From: JAJPKK01 sp963781195 | GTDB lineage: Bacteria; Pseudomonadota; Alphaproteobacteria; Rhizobiales; Xanthobacteraceae | Assembly: GCA_963781195.1 (NCBI GenBank) | Contig: CAWAEZ010000005.1 | Coordinates: 1 to 64,000, forward strand | Reading direction: 5' to 3' | DNA length: 64,000 bases | Part shown: piece after piece, positions 54,263 through 63,202 of the stretch | Position numbering within the stretch: position 1 is the stretch's first letter | Layout: each line of letters begins with the position of its first letter | The notes under the pieces: generated by a model | Seen by the model: only the letters and a program-made list of their open reading frames with translations | Database searches by the model: none | What the model was told of the DNA's origin: nothing | Made by a program: the position numbers and the translations under genes

Positions 54263-55240
54263 GTGCACATCAGGCGCCGGCGGGGATGGGAAATTCCTGA
54301 GCATCAGGCAACGCCCGAGCATCTTTTCTTCGATCGCCGCGCTTTCCTGGCAGCGGCAGGGGCGGCTACGGGAGCCGCCGCCGTCGGATTGGCGCCGGCC
54401 GCAGCGCTGGCCCAGCGCGCCGGCGAAGTTCCCGATCCGACCGCCGACCTCTATCCGGCCAAGCACAACGAAAGTTTCAAGCTCGACCGCCCGATCACCC
54501 CCGAGGCGATCAACACGACCTATAACAACTTCTATGAATTCGGCTCGTCGAAATCGATCTCGCGCGCGGCCCAGGCGCTCAAGGTCCGGCCGTGGTCGGT
54601 CAAGATCGACGGCATGGTGGAGAAGCCGCAGGTTCTCGCCATCGACGACCTGATCCGCAAGATCCCGATCGAGGAGCGGCTCTACCGCCATCGCTGCGTC
54701 GAGGCCTGGGGCATGACGATTCCGTGGAGCGGTTTCCCGCTCGCCAAGCTGGTGGAGCTGGCGCGTCCGCTGTCGTCGGCGAAATACCTGCGGATGGAGA
54801 CCTTCCTCGATCCCGCGATGGCGAGCGGCCAGCGCGCGAGCTGGTACCCCTGGCCCTACGTCGAAGGCGTGACCATGGCGGAGGCGAGCAACGATCTCGC
54901 CTTCCTCGTGACCGGCGCCTATGGCAAGCCGGTGTCGAAGTCGCAGGGCGCGCCGCTGCGTCTCGCGCTGCCGTGGAAGTACGGCTTCAAGTCGATCAAG
55001 TCGATCACCAAGTTCACCTTCACCGACCAGCGGCCGAAGACGTTCTGGGAGGCACTCCAGGCGTCCGAATACGGCTTCTGGGCCAACGTCAATCCGGAGG
55101 TCTCGCACCCGCGCTGGAGCCAGGCCTCGGAGCAGGTGATCGGCACCAACGAGCGCCGCCCGACGCTGCTGTACAACGGCTACGGCGAGCACGTCGCCGA
55201 CCTCTACAAGGACATCAAGGGCGAGCGCCTGTGGGCGTGA
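54263..55240 (+). CDS. msrP: Protein-methionine-sulfoxide reductase, catalytic subunit MsrP
   Basis: A 325-residue periplasmic molybdoenzyme that repairs oxidised methionine. Start GTG 54263 is supported by a strong AGGAGG 7 nt upstream; a TTG at 54188 is less likely. The Tat signal is DRRAFLAAAGAATGAAAVG (residues 24-42). The molybdenum ligand is the Cys in YRHRCVEAWGM (residue 145). Further YedY/MsrP motifs: YNNFYEFGSSK and PWKYGFKSIKSI. Its membrane partner MsrQ, usually adjacent, is not in the window. Confidence 0.95.
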   Translation: MHIRRRRGWEIPEHQATPEHLFFDRRAFLAAAGAATGAAAVGLAPAAALAQRAGEVPDPTADLYPAKHNESFKLDRPITPEAINTTYNNFYEFGSSKSISRAAQALKVRPWSVKIDGMVEKPQVLAIDDLIRKIPIEERLYRHRCVEAWGMTIPWSGFPLAKLVELARPLSSAKYLRMETFLDPAMASGQRASWYPWPYVEGVTMAEASNDLAFLVTGAYGKPVSKSQGAPLRLALPWKYGFKSIKSITKFTFTDQRPKTFWEALQASEYGFWANVNPEVSHPRWSQASEQVIGTNERRPTLLYNGYGEHVADLYKDIKGERLWA

Positions 55241-55287
55241 GCTGAGGCGGTCGTTGTTCGTTCGACGCGGCATCTCCTGACGCCGTC

Positions 55288-55389
55288 ATTCCGGGGCACG
55301 CGATTGCGCGAACCCGGAATCCACGCAGAGGTGCCCCCGTCGCCGGATTTGGGGTTCCGTTCCGCGTTGCAAGCGACCCCGGAATGATC
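55288..55389. repeat. Intergenic inverted-repeat element
   Basis: GTCATTCCGGGGCACGC and CGACCCCGGAATGA flank a short segment that can fold. This differs from the 172-bp family and sits between msrP and the convergent SDR gene. Confidence 0.5.
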
Positions 55390-55435
55390 GCCGCGGGAGG
55401 AGTCAGTGCGCCTCCCCCACAGAACGCGGCAGCCT

Positions 55436-56224
55436 TCAAATCACCGCGGCGGCACCGCCGTCGACGGGCCAGGCGCTGCCGGTGACGAAGCTCGCGCGCT
55501 CGGAGGCGAGGAAGGCGACGACGGCGCCGACCTCCCGCCCCTCGCCCATGCGCCCGAGCGGGATGCGCGCCACCCGGGCAGCCCGCATCTCGGCCTCGGT
55601 CTTGCCGGTGCGGGCGGCTTCCGCCCGGATCGTCTCGTCGAGCCGTTCGGAGTGGATGACGCTCGGGATCACCGCATTGATGAGGATGCCGTCCTTGGCG
55701 AGGTCGCCGGAGAGCGCCTTGATGAGGTTCAGGATCGCCGCATTGTTGAGCCCGACCGAGACCGCGGCGGGCTGTGGCTGGCGCGCCGCCCCGCCCAGCA
55801 CGTTGACGATGCGGCCCCATTTGCGCGGCCGCATCAGCGGCACGGCGAGGCGGATGCAGCGCGCGGTGCCGTCGAGTTTATCCTCGAACAGGCGGGCCCA
55901 TCGCACCTCGTCGAACGTGAAGAAGTCGCCGCGGCCGACCACCGCGGCGCAATTGACCAAAATGTCGAGACGGCCGAAATCGGCCATCATGCGCTCGAAC
56001 GCCGCGCGCACGGCCGCATCCTCGTTGAGGTCCGCGACCGCACCGACGACGCGCCCCTTCGCCTGCGGCGCAAGCCCGGCGCAGGCGGCCGCGTTGCGCC
56101 CGCGATCCTTGCTGACGAGGACGACGTCGGCGCCTTCCGCGGCGAGCGCGGCCGCACAGGCGAGACCGATGCCGCGGCTGGCGCCGGTGACGACCGCGAC
56201 CCGCCCGGCGAGCCCGAGATCCAT
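55436..56224 (-). CDS. Short-chain dehydrogenase/reductase-family protein lacking the usual catalytic Tyr/Lys
   Basis: A 262-residue SDR. The NAD(P)-binding motif is GVTGASRGIGLACAAA-like (VVTGASRGIG) and LVNCAAV stands for NNAG. The active site normally has YxxxK, but here the stretch after ARQPQPAAVS reads VGLNNAAILNL, so Tyr is Val and Lys is Asn by alignment. Substrate binding and fold may remain. It is 5 bp from the next gene, LVIVD-type, on the same strand, so the two probably form an operon. Confidence 0.8.
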   Translation of the reverse strand: MDLGLAGRVAVVTGASRGIGLACAAALAAEGADVVLVSKDRGRNAAACAGLAPQAKGRVVGAVADLNEDAAVRAAFERMMADFGRLDILVNCAAVVGRGDFFTFDEVRWARLFEDKLDGTARCIRLAVPLMRPRKWGRIVNVLGGAARQPQPAAVSVGLNNAAILNLIKALSGDLAKDGILINAVIPSVIHSERLDETIRAEAARTGKTEAEMRAARVARIPLGRMGEGREVGAVVAFLASERASFVTGSAWPVDGGAAAVI

Positions 56225-56229
56225 CGCCG

Positions 56230-57408
56230 TCAGCCGGTATATTCGAGGATATGCATGCCCGCACCGGCGCGGTCGATCAGGTAGAGCCGGCCGTGCTCGT
56301 CGGACCCGATGTCGTTCGACTGGATCGCCTGCTGCCCGTCCGGGAGCTCAGGCACGTAGCATCCGATCTCCTTGGGCCGCAGCGGATCGCGCACGTCGAC
56401 GGCGCGCAGCCCGGCGTTGAAGTAGGTGAGGAACACGATGTCGGCCCAAGGCCCCTCGCTGGTGATGTTCTCGAGGATGTTGTGGGCGCCAAACCGGCCG
56501 GGACGATCGAAATACTTCTCGCGCTCGGGAAAGAACGTCGAGACCGGAATGGGATTGCTCTCCAGCCGAGCATCGACGATCCACATGAACTGGCTGTCCC
56601 AGTATTTCTGCCGGGCGCGCGCCTCGTCGGTGACGACGAGGTAGGGGCGGTCGCCGATCGGCCAGCAGGTATGGGTCGAGCCGGGAAACGGCGGCGACCA
56701 TTGCAGGTGGCCGACGAGCTTCATGTCGCGCAGGTCGGTGCAGTCGATGATGGAGATGCCGCCGCCCCACCACGCGCAGTACATGCGGTTGCCGCGGATC
56801 ATCGGTGGCCCGTGCAGCGTGATCGCGCTTTCCGCCGGCATCGGGTCGTTGCCGTCGCCGTCGCCCTCGGCCTTCATCCACGGCAGCCCCCAGATGCTGA
56901 CGACCTCCGGCTTGATCGGATCGCTGACGTCGAGGGTCCAGATCACCCGCTTGTTCCAGCCCGGCGCGTCGTTCGGCAGGAAGGCGAGCTTGCGCTTGTT
57001 GTCGACGCCGAAGCGATGCGGGCCGCTCCCGGGCGTGTCGTAGAAGGCGACCTCGCGCGGCTGGTCCGGCTTGCTGATGTCGAAGATGAAGAGGCCGGCG
57101 CGGGCATTCTTGCCCTTGTCGCCGACGAGGCGCTCCGAATTGACGTAGAGATGGTGGTCGCCGACCACGCGCACCTTGTGGCAGTGCACGCCGGGCGGCG
57201 CGCGAAACTCGTAGACCTTCTTCGGATTGCGGGGATCGCGCACGTCGTGGGCGGTGAAGCCCTCGGGCCCGTTGTAGCTCGCGCCGCCGACCGCGCCGAC
57301 ATAGGCGTAGCCCTTGTGGATTTCGACGATGCTGCCGCCGCCCCAGGCGGCGCTCGGATCATGCCCGAGGAGCTTGAAGCCCTTGGATTCTTCGGGTTGC
57401 GTGGTCAT
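56230..57408 (-). CDS. LVIVD-repeat-like beta-propeller protein
   Basis: A 392-residue protein made of repeated blade-like segments with DVSDP/DVRDP and IFDISKPDQP motifs. HCHKVRVVGDHHLYVNSER and GPPMIRGNRMYCAWWGGG are conserved-looking stretches. No signal peptide is visible. It resembles bacterial LVIVD/choice-of-anchor proteins found near aromatic-acid catabolism. Function unknown. It starts upstream of the SDR gene. Confidence 0.8.
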   Translation of the reverse strand: MTTQPEESKGFKLLGHDPSAAWGGGSIVEIHKGYAYVGAVGGASYNGPEGFTAHDVRDPRNPKKVYEFRAPPGVHCHKVRVVGDHHLYVNSERLVGDKGKNARAGLFIFDISKPDQPREVAFYDTPGSGPHRFGVDNKRKLAFLPNDAPGWNKRVIWTLDVSDPIKPEVVSIWGLPWMKAEGDGDGNDPMPAESAITLHGPPMIRGNRMYCAWWGGGISIIDCTDLRDMKLVGHLQWSPPFPGSTHTCWPIGDRPYLVVTDEARARQKYWDSQFMWIVDARLESNPIPVSTFFPEREKYFDRPGRFGAHNILENITSEGPWADIVFLTYFNAGLRAVDVRDPLRPKEIGCYVPELPDGQQAIQSNDIGSDEHGRLYLIDRAGAGMHILEYTG

Positions 57409-57520
57409 TGGATCCTCCCTTGTGCGGCGGCTGCAGCCGGCCCGGTTGGTCGATGTCGAAAGTAGAGCCGCTGGATCTTTGTGGACCTCATGCTGAGAGC
57501 CTGTGAATCATCGCCAAAGC

Positions 57521-57623
57521 CCTCATCCTGAGGGGCGCGAAGCGCCGTCTCGAAGGACGGCCGCACATGTTGCGGCCGGTGGCCATCCTTCGAGACGGCG
57601 CTTCGCGCCTCCTCAGGATGAGG
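57521..57623. repeat. Long inverted repeat, 38-40-bp arms
   Basis: CCTCATCCTGAGGGGCGCGA at 57521 continues to 57558 and is matched in inverse order at 57584-57623. It is a common type in Rhizobiales intergenic DNA and lies in the 386-bp gap after the TPP enzyme's end, with no gene seen there. Confidence 0.8.
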
Positions 57624-57677
57624 TCCGAAATAAAAATATTCACCTCTTCGCAGGCTGGCCGAGGCCGGGCAGGAACC

Positions 57678-57758
57678 GTAGGGTGGGCAAAGCGAAGCTT
57701 GCCCACGTTCGGCGTCTCCGCGTGGGCACGGCGCGAAGGGCGCCTTTGCCCACCCTAC
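57678..57758. repeat. Second inverted repeat with GTAGGGTGGGCAAAG ends
   Basis: GTAGGGTGGGCAAAGC at 57678 is mirrored by CCTTTGCCCACCCTAC ending at 57758. It is a different element from the one at 57521 and may have inserted near it. Together they fill much of 57409-57794. Confidence 0.8.
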
Positions 57759-57794
57759 ATTTCCCACATTCGGATCGCTGAACGGCATCATCAC

Positions 57795-59611
57795 TCAATT
57801 CGGCGTGTAGCGGCTGCCGAATGCCGGCTTGCTCTGGCCGAGGCCGGGCAGCTCCCACACGCCGGCGCCGCCGGGATTGCGGTCGGCGCTGATATCTGAG
57901 CGTCGATCAGGTAGGGACTTGCCCGGCGGCGATGCCCTTGCGGATGGCGTCGCCGAGATCGGCGGCGCGGTCGATCCGCACGCCCTTCGACGCCGGCGGA
58001 GCGCGCCATGGCGGCGAAATCGGGATTGTAGGGCAGCCCGGTGTCGGGATGCCTGGAAGTCGGTCGCGAGTTCGCGGCCGTCGAGATAGCCGCGCTGCAG
58101 CCCCCGGATCGAGGCATAGGCGTAATTGTTCCAGACCACCCAGACCACGGGGAGGTTGTACTCGACCGCGGTGCCGAGCACGCTCGCATGCATGAAGAAG
58201 GCGCCGTCGCCGCACACCGAGACGCAGGGCCGGTCGGGCGCCGCGAGCTTGGCGCCGAGCACGCCGGCGACGCCGAAGCCCATCGGACCGAAGCCCATCG
58301 AACCGATGAGCGAGTCCGGGCGGCGCGGCTTGCAGAACTGGATGAGCCAGTTGTGATGAATGCCGATGTCGCTCACCAGGATGGCATCCGCCGGCAGCGC
58401 CTTGTCGATCTCGTAGGCGGCGCGCTGCGGATTGATCGGCGAGGCGTCGTCGAGGAAGCCGGGCGCGACGAACGCGTCCCATTCCTTGCGATAGCCGGCG
58501 ATCGGCGTCGAGCCATTTCTGCCGCGCCGCCGCCCGCGCGTCGACGTCCTTGCGGCCATCGAGCGCGCCGAGCAGCTGGCGCAGGAAGGTCCGCACGTCC
58601 GCCATCAGGCCGAGCGCGACCGGATAGTTGCGCCCGATCTCGTCGGGATCGATGTCGACGTGGATGAGCTTGGTCGGCGGGATGGTGAAGGAGTAGCCCG
58701 GGCATCCACGAGCTCGAAGTGCGGTCGTCGAACCGCACGCCGAGCGCCAGCAGCACGTCGGCCTGGCGCGTCGCATGGTTGGCCTGATAGTGCGCCGTCG
58801 CGCGCGACGAGGCCCGAGCGCCAGCGGATGGGACGCGTCGATCGCGCCGATGCCGCTCGCCGACGACGCGACCGGGATTTGCAGCTTCTCGGCGAGCGCG
58901 CAGCAGGTCGGCGGCGGCGCCGCCGTACTGCACGCCCTGCCCGACGAGATCACCGGGCGCTCGGCGGACGAGCAGCATGTCGACCGCCTTCACGACGCCT
59001 TCGGGGTCGGCGCCGCAGCGGCAGGAGATGTTGGCGCTCCACGCCTTGGGCGTCCGGCGTCTCCTCGGCGGCGGCTTCCAGGAACACGTCGAACGGCACG
59101 TCGAGCACCACCGGGCCCGGGCCGCCCGGTCACCATGGTCTTCCACGCCTGGCGCACCGCGAGCGGCACCATCTCGCCGCGGGTCGGCTGGAACACCCGC
59201 TTGCAATAGGCGCGCACGGTCGAGGGAAAGTCGGCCTGGTAATGGCGGTAGAGTTCCTGGAAGGCGCCGCGGTTGAACTGGCTGGTCGGCACGTTGCCGG
59301 TCACCGCCAGGAACGGCACCGAATCGAGATACGCAGTTGCCGAGCGCGATCGGCAGGTTGGCCGAGCCGGGGCCGCAGGAGGTGAAGGTCGCGGTCGGCT
59401 GCCCGGACACGCGGTAATAGACGTCGGCCATGAAGCCGGCGACGGTCTCGTGATGCACCGAGATGGTCTTGATTTCGTCCGAGCGCTCGTAGAGCGCATC
59501 GATGAACTGGATGTTGCCGTGGCCGCACAGGCCGAACGCGTAGGGCACCTTCTCGCGGATCAGGTAGTCGACGATCACCTGGGCGCCGTCGAGCATGTTC
59601 TTGCCGGCCAT
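57795..59611 (-). pseudogene. Thiamine-diphosphate enzyme (acetolactate synthase-like), many frameshifts
   Basis: The N-terminus (MAGKNMLDGAQVIVDYLIRE, then VPYAFGLCGHGNIQF and the Glu in VHHETVAGFMADVY) is that of large-subunit ThDP enzymes. The C-terminus has the ThDP motif GDGAFFMHASVLGTAVEYNLP with WVVWNNYAY. Between them the frame changes at least eight times (about 59335, 59125, 59050, 58905, 58805, 58710, 58510 and 57980), with recognisable protein between each. Either this is an old pseudogene, or this stretch has unusually many indel errors. It lies downstream of the ABC genes' block on the same strand. Confidence 0.8.
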
Positions 59612-59761
59612 CAAGGGACTCCTGTGGGCTCCGGGACGACGGGCGGCGCCGGAACGAATTGCGGGCGCATTCATGGGATTGCGGGAGGCCGCGGTCAAGG
59701 GCGGGGGCAAGTCCTTGCGGAGTGGCAGCAGCTACCGCAGGATGAGGATGTCTACCAAGCC

Positions 59762-59965
59762 ATGGGCCGCTGACGCGCATCGACATCGAAATCGACGACA
59801 CGCTGATGGCTGACGCCCAAGAAGTTTCCGGGTCACGCCACAACGAAGCAAACGATAGAGCAGGCGCTCCGCTTGATGATCAAGCTGCGGCGGCAGCAGG
59901 AGGTCGGCGCCGCGTTCGGCAAATACCGCTGGCGGGGCAACCTCGCCCGGAGCCGCAAGGGCTGA
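59762..59965 (+). pseudogene. VapB-type antitoxin remnant, two frameshifts
   Basis: The reading TRIDIEIDDTLMADAQ, then after a one-base shift near 59830 GHATTKQTIEQALRLMIKL, then RRQQEVGAAFGKYRWRGNLA and a stop, is a type II antitoxin of the VapB/ribbon-helix-helix kind. The start codon region is out of frame too. No VapC toxin follows; a HigA fragment on the opposite strand does. The pair looks like abandoned toxin-antitoxin debris. Confidence 0.7.
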
Positions 59966-59980
59966 CGGACCAAATCATTT

Positions 59981-60076
59981 CTACACCTCCGCCAATGTCG
60001 GAATTGCTTTGATCTTCCCTCCCATCTCCAGATCGTAACGCCTCTGCAGATTGAGCCAGAGACCACTTTCCTTGTC
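59981..60076 (-). pseudogene. HigA-type antitoxin C-terminal fragment
   Basis: The minus strand directly after the ABC permease stop reads DKESGLWLNLQRRYDLEMGG, then KIKAIPTLAEV and a stop. This is the C-terminal tail of HigA/XRE antitoxins (SGLWLNLQRRYDLE). The rest of the gene is absent, cut off at the transporter gene. The fragment is in the permease's frame, but a TGA separates them. Confidence 0.7.
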
Positions 60077-61801
60077 TCACCGCAGCGCCTGGGCCTCCTC
60101 GCTGCCGTCGATCCCGGCGAGCCATTTCGCCAGCGCCAGCACGAGCATCGCGATGACGATCTGCAGCATCGTCAGCGCCGAGAGCGCGCGGAAGCCGCCC
60201 TCCTGGTACATGTCGTAGATCACGACCGAGAGCACTTCGAGCTTCGGCGAATAGAGCAGGATCGAGGCCGACAGTTCGCGGGTGAAGGCGACGAACAGCA
60301 GCGCCCAGCCGGCGGCGAGGCCGGGCTTGAGAAGCGGCAAGGTGACGCGGCGGAAGGTGGTGAACCAACTCGCGCCGGCGGCCAGCGAGCATTCCTCGAG
60401 CTCGGGATGGATCTGCTTGAGCGTCGCCGAGACCGCGCGGACGCCGAGCGGCAGATAGCGCGTCATGTAGGCGACGAACAGGATCCAGATGGTGCCGTAG
60501 AGCACGAAGGGCGGCGTGATCCAGGCGTGCAGCAGCCCGACCGCGAGCACGATGCCGGGAAAGCCCATCGGGATCATGGTGAGCGCGTCGAGCAGCTTCG
60601 ATCCCGGCAGGCGGACGCGCTGGGTCAGCACCGCGATGAAGGCGCACAAGATGATGGTGACGGTGGCTCCGACCGAGGCGATCAACAGGCTGTTGACGAT
60701 GGCGCGCTGGGCCGCCGGGTAGTCGAACAGCACCCGGTGGTAATTCGCCAGCGTGAACTGCTCCCAGCGGAAATCCGCGGTCCAGATCGTGCGGATCGAG
60801 CTCACGAAGATGGTGGCGATCGGCAGGACGACCGCACAGGTGAGATAAGCGAGGCACACCGCCAGCACCGGCACGCGGTAGCGGCCGAGGCCGATCCGCC
60901 GCGGCATCCGCCCCTTGCCGCCGACGGTGGCGTAGGAGCGCACGCCCAGGAGCCGCTTGTGCAGCCACAGGCCGCCGAGCGCGATCACCAGGAGGGTGAC
61001 GCTGAGCGCGGCGGCGAGCCCGTCGCGGGGCGGATAGACCGACTGCGCCTCGAAGATGCTAGTGGTCAGCACCCTGATCTTGGCGGGCGTGCCGAGCACC
61101 GCCGGCACCGCGAACTGCTCCGCCGCCAGGATGAAGACGAGGAGCCCGCCGGCGAGGATCGCCGGCAGCACCAGCGGCAGCGTGACCTTGGCCGTGGTGC
61201 GGAATACGCCGGCGCCGGCGGACAACGAGGCCTCCTCGAGCGCCGGATTCATCGAGCGCAGCGCCCCCGAAACCAGCAGGAACACCAGCGGCGCCTCATA
61301 GAGCGCCTGGACGAAGATGATGGCGGCGAGCGAGTAGGCGTTGACCAGCACCCCGCCGCCGCCGAAGAACCGCCAGGCCTGGTTGATGAGGCCGGTCTGC
61401 GGGCTCGCGAGCAGGATCCAGGCGAGCGCACCGACCAGCGGCGTCGACACGAACGGAACCACCGCAGCGAGCTCCACCAACCGGCGGCCGGGCATGTCGG
61501 TGCGCACCACCGCCCAGGCCAGGAACGTGCCCGCCACCACCGCGGCGAGCGACGTCCCCGCGCTGATCACGAGAGTGTTGAGGATGGCCTCGTAGCTGCG
61601 CAGGCTGGTGTAGGCCTGGACATACCACGCCAGCGACAGCGCGCCCTCGTCGGTCCGTACCGACTGGTCGAGCAGGATCACGGCGGGATAGACGATCAGC
61701 ACGCACAGGAACAGGATCACCGCGACATGGGCGGCAAACAGCGGCGTCGCCCAGGACGGGCGGCGGAAGCTCGCCCGCGGTGCCGCAGTCAGGGTCGACA
61801 T
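60077..61801 (-). CDS. ABC transporter permease, fused two-domain, iron/thiamine type
   Basis: A 574-residue permease made of two similar halves of about six membrane helices each. Each half ends with an EAA loop: LEEASLSAGAGVFRTTAKVTLPL near 210-232 and LEECSLAAGASWFTTFRRVTLPL near 470-492. ATG 61801 (MSTLTAAPRASF) is chosen over a 20-codon longer frame. This fusion is typical of FbpB-like systems for Fe(III), thiamine or related solutes. A matching binding protein is encoded upstream; the ATPase is not in the window downstream. Confidence 0.9.
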   Translation of the reverse strand: MSTLTAAPRASFRRPSWATPLFAAHVAVILFLCVLIVYPAVILLDQSVRTDEGALSLAWYVQAYTSLRSYEAILNTLVISAGTSLAAVVAGTFLAWAVVRTDMPGRRLVELAAVVPFVSTPLVGALAWILLASPQTGLINQAWRFFGGGGVLVNAYSLAAIIFVQALYEAPLVFLLVSGALRSMNPALEEASLSAGAGVFRTTAKVTLPLVLPAILAGGLLVFILAAEQFAVPAVLGTPAKIRVLTTSIFEAQSVYPPRDGLAAALSVTLLVIALGGLWLHKRLLGVRSYATVGGKGRMPRRIGLGRYRVPVLAVCLAYLTCAVVLPIATIFVSSIRTIWTADFRWEQFTLANYHRVLFDYPAAQRAIVNSLLIASVGATVTIILCAFIAVLTQRVRLPGSKLLDALTMIPMGFPGIVLAVGLLHAWITPPFVLYGTIWILFVAYMTRYLPLGVRAVSATLKQIHPELEECSLAAGASWFTTFRRVTLPLLKPGLAAGWALLFVAFTRELSASILLYSPKLEVLSVVIYDMYQEGGFRALSALTMLQIVIAMLVLALAKWLAGIDGSEEAQALR

Positions 61802-61865
61802 GGCTTCGTCCCGGCTGGTCTCGACGGCGCAGGGTACGATCCGCCGCGCTCCTCCCGGCAAGAAG

Positions 61866-61970
61866 CGTCATCGCCGGCCTTGTCTTCGGGCTTATACAGG
61901 CGACCCCGATCACCAGGCATGGCAGCGCCCCGCTGGGCAGAATGGCCGGGATAAACCCGGCCACGACGGC
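61866..61970. repeat. Palindromic intergenic repeat, related to the 172-bp family
   Basis: It begins CGTCATCGCCGGCCTTGTC and ends ATGGCCGGGATAAACCCGGCCACGAC. Same layout as the array at 8919-9788, one copy between the binding protein and the permease on the minus strand. Confidence 0.6.
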
Positions 61971-61992
61971 GCGAGAGGAACGACACACACGC

Positions 61993-63027
61993 TCACTTGA
62001 ACAAATCGATCCACTCGTCCAGCAACTCGCGTTGCTGGGGGAAGAACTTGTCCATGTCGGCGACCGAACTCGCCATCAGCTTGGTGTTCCGCATCAGGCG
62101 GCGGCCCCGCCCCACCGTGACCGGCGTGAGGTCGTCGCGCATCGAAACCGTGCCGTATTTCGCCTCCCAGACCTCCTGCGCCTCGCGCGACAGGGCGAAG
62201 TCGAGGAACTTCTTGCCGAGATCGAGATTGGGACCGCCGGCCGGCAGCCCGATCACCTCGTAGCTCGCCGGGATGCCTTCCTCCGGCTGCACGAGGTAGA
62301 GATTTGCCCCCTTCTCCATGGCCGCGACGACGTAGTAGTCGAGCAGCATGGCGGCGAGCGGGCGTTCGCCGGAGATGATGGTGTCGGTGGTCTCGCCGGA
62401 GCCGTTGCGCACCAGGATGTCCTGCTTGGCGAGCTTCTGCATGAACGACTTGCCGTAGACCGACCGCAGCGCCGCGAACCACTGCAGGGCGCCGCCGCTG
62501 TAAAGGGCGTCCGACATGGTCATCCGCCCCTTCCATTTGGGATTGAGCAGGTCTTCCCAGGTCTTCGGCGCCTCTTCCGGCCGGATGTAATCGGCATTGT
62601 AGGCCATGCTCAGGGTGAGCGCGTTGATGGGCGTCCAGTAGCCGGCGAGCCGGCTCGCCGCCGGGTAATGCGCGCTTTCCGGGCTGTCGTATTGCGCCAG
62701 CATTCCCTTGCGCGCCCACTGGCTCATCAGCCCGGGGATCGAGATGTCCATCACCGAGAAGCGAAGCTGGCGCGCCTTCGCCTCCTGCTCGATGCGCTCG
62801 GTCAGCTTGACGCCACCGATCCGGAAATATTCGACGGCGACGCCGGTTTTGGCCTTGAACATCTTGGACCACTCTTCGTCCGCGCCGGAGGCGGACGCCG
62901 AGTACCACAGCAGCGATTGCTGCGCGGCCGCCGGACGGCCCATCAGGGAGCCGGCCGCGGCGGCGGCGCCTGCGCCCACGAAGGCGCGGCGGGTGAGACG
63001 GCCGGTGGCAAGGGTACGATGGTCCAT
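61993..63027 (-). CDS. Periplasmic binding protein of an ABC transporter (iron/solute family 1)
   Basis: A 344-residue protein with a Tat-type signal (TRRAFVGAGAAAAAGSLMG, residues 12-30). It continues SLLWYSASASGADEEWSKMF and WEDLLNPKWKGRMTMSD, as in ABC binding proteins for Fe(III) or related. It lies upstream of the fused permease with a palindromic repeat between. The ligand is unproven. Confidence 0.88.
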   Translation of the reverse strand: MDHRTLATGRLTRRAFVGAGAAAAAGSLMGRPAAAQQSLLWYSASASGADEEWSKMFKAKTGVAVEYFRIGGVKLTERIEQEAKARQLRFSVMDISIPGLMSQWARKGMLAQYDSPESAHYPAASRLAGYWTPINALTLSMAYNADYIRPEEAPKTWEDLLNPKWKGRMTMSDALYSGGALQWFAALRSVYGKSFMQKLAKQDILVRNGSGETTDTIISGERPLAAMLLDYYVVAAMEKGANLYLVQPEEGIPASYEVIGLPAGGPNLDLGKKFLDFALSREAQEVWEAKYGTVSMRDDLTPVTVGRGRRLMRNTKLMASSVADMDKFFPQQRELLDEWIDLFK

Positions 63028-63090
63028 GGGATGTCCGGTCGAGGCCGAGGTTTTTGCTGTGCGCGGATTTTCTGTCGGGAATTTTCTGCC

Positions 63091-63141
63091 TTGCGATCGC
63101 GTTCTGCGTTGCGATCGCGTTCTGCGTTGCGATCGGTTCCG
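63091..63141. repeat. 18-nt tandem repeat
   Basis: TTGCGATCGCGTTCTGCG occurs at 63091 and 63109 and again, shortened, at 63127. It lies 64 bp upstream of the binding-protein start on the minus strand. Confidence 0.85.
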
Positions 63142-63202
63142 TGGTGCGATCGCGGCGCGGGCACGGGTCGCGTGCCGCGCGGGTCCTGGCCGGGCCGCAG
63201 CG

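Noticed and set aside
63091..63141. HIP1-type (GCGATCGC) genome-wide octamer
   Set aside because: The octamer is here only because an 18-nt unit is repeated; no wider excess was noticed in the window.
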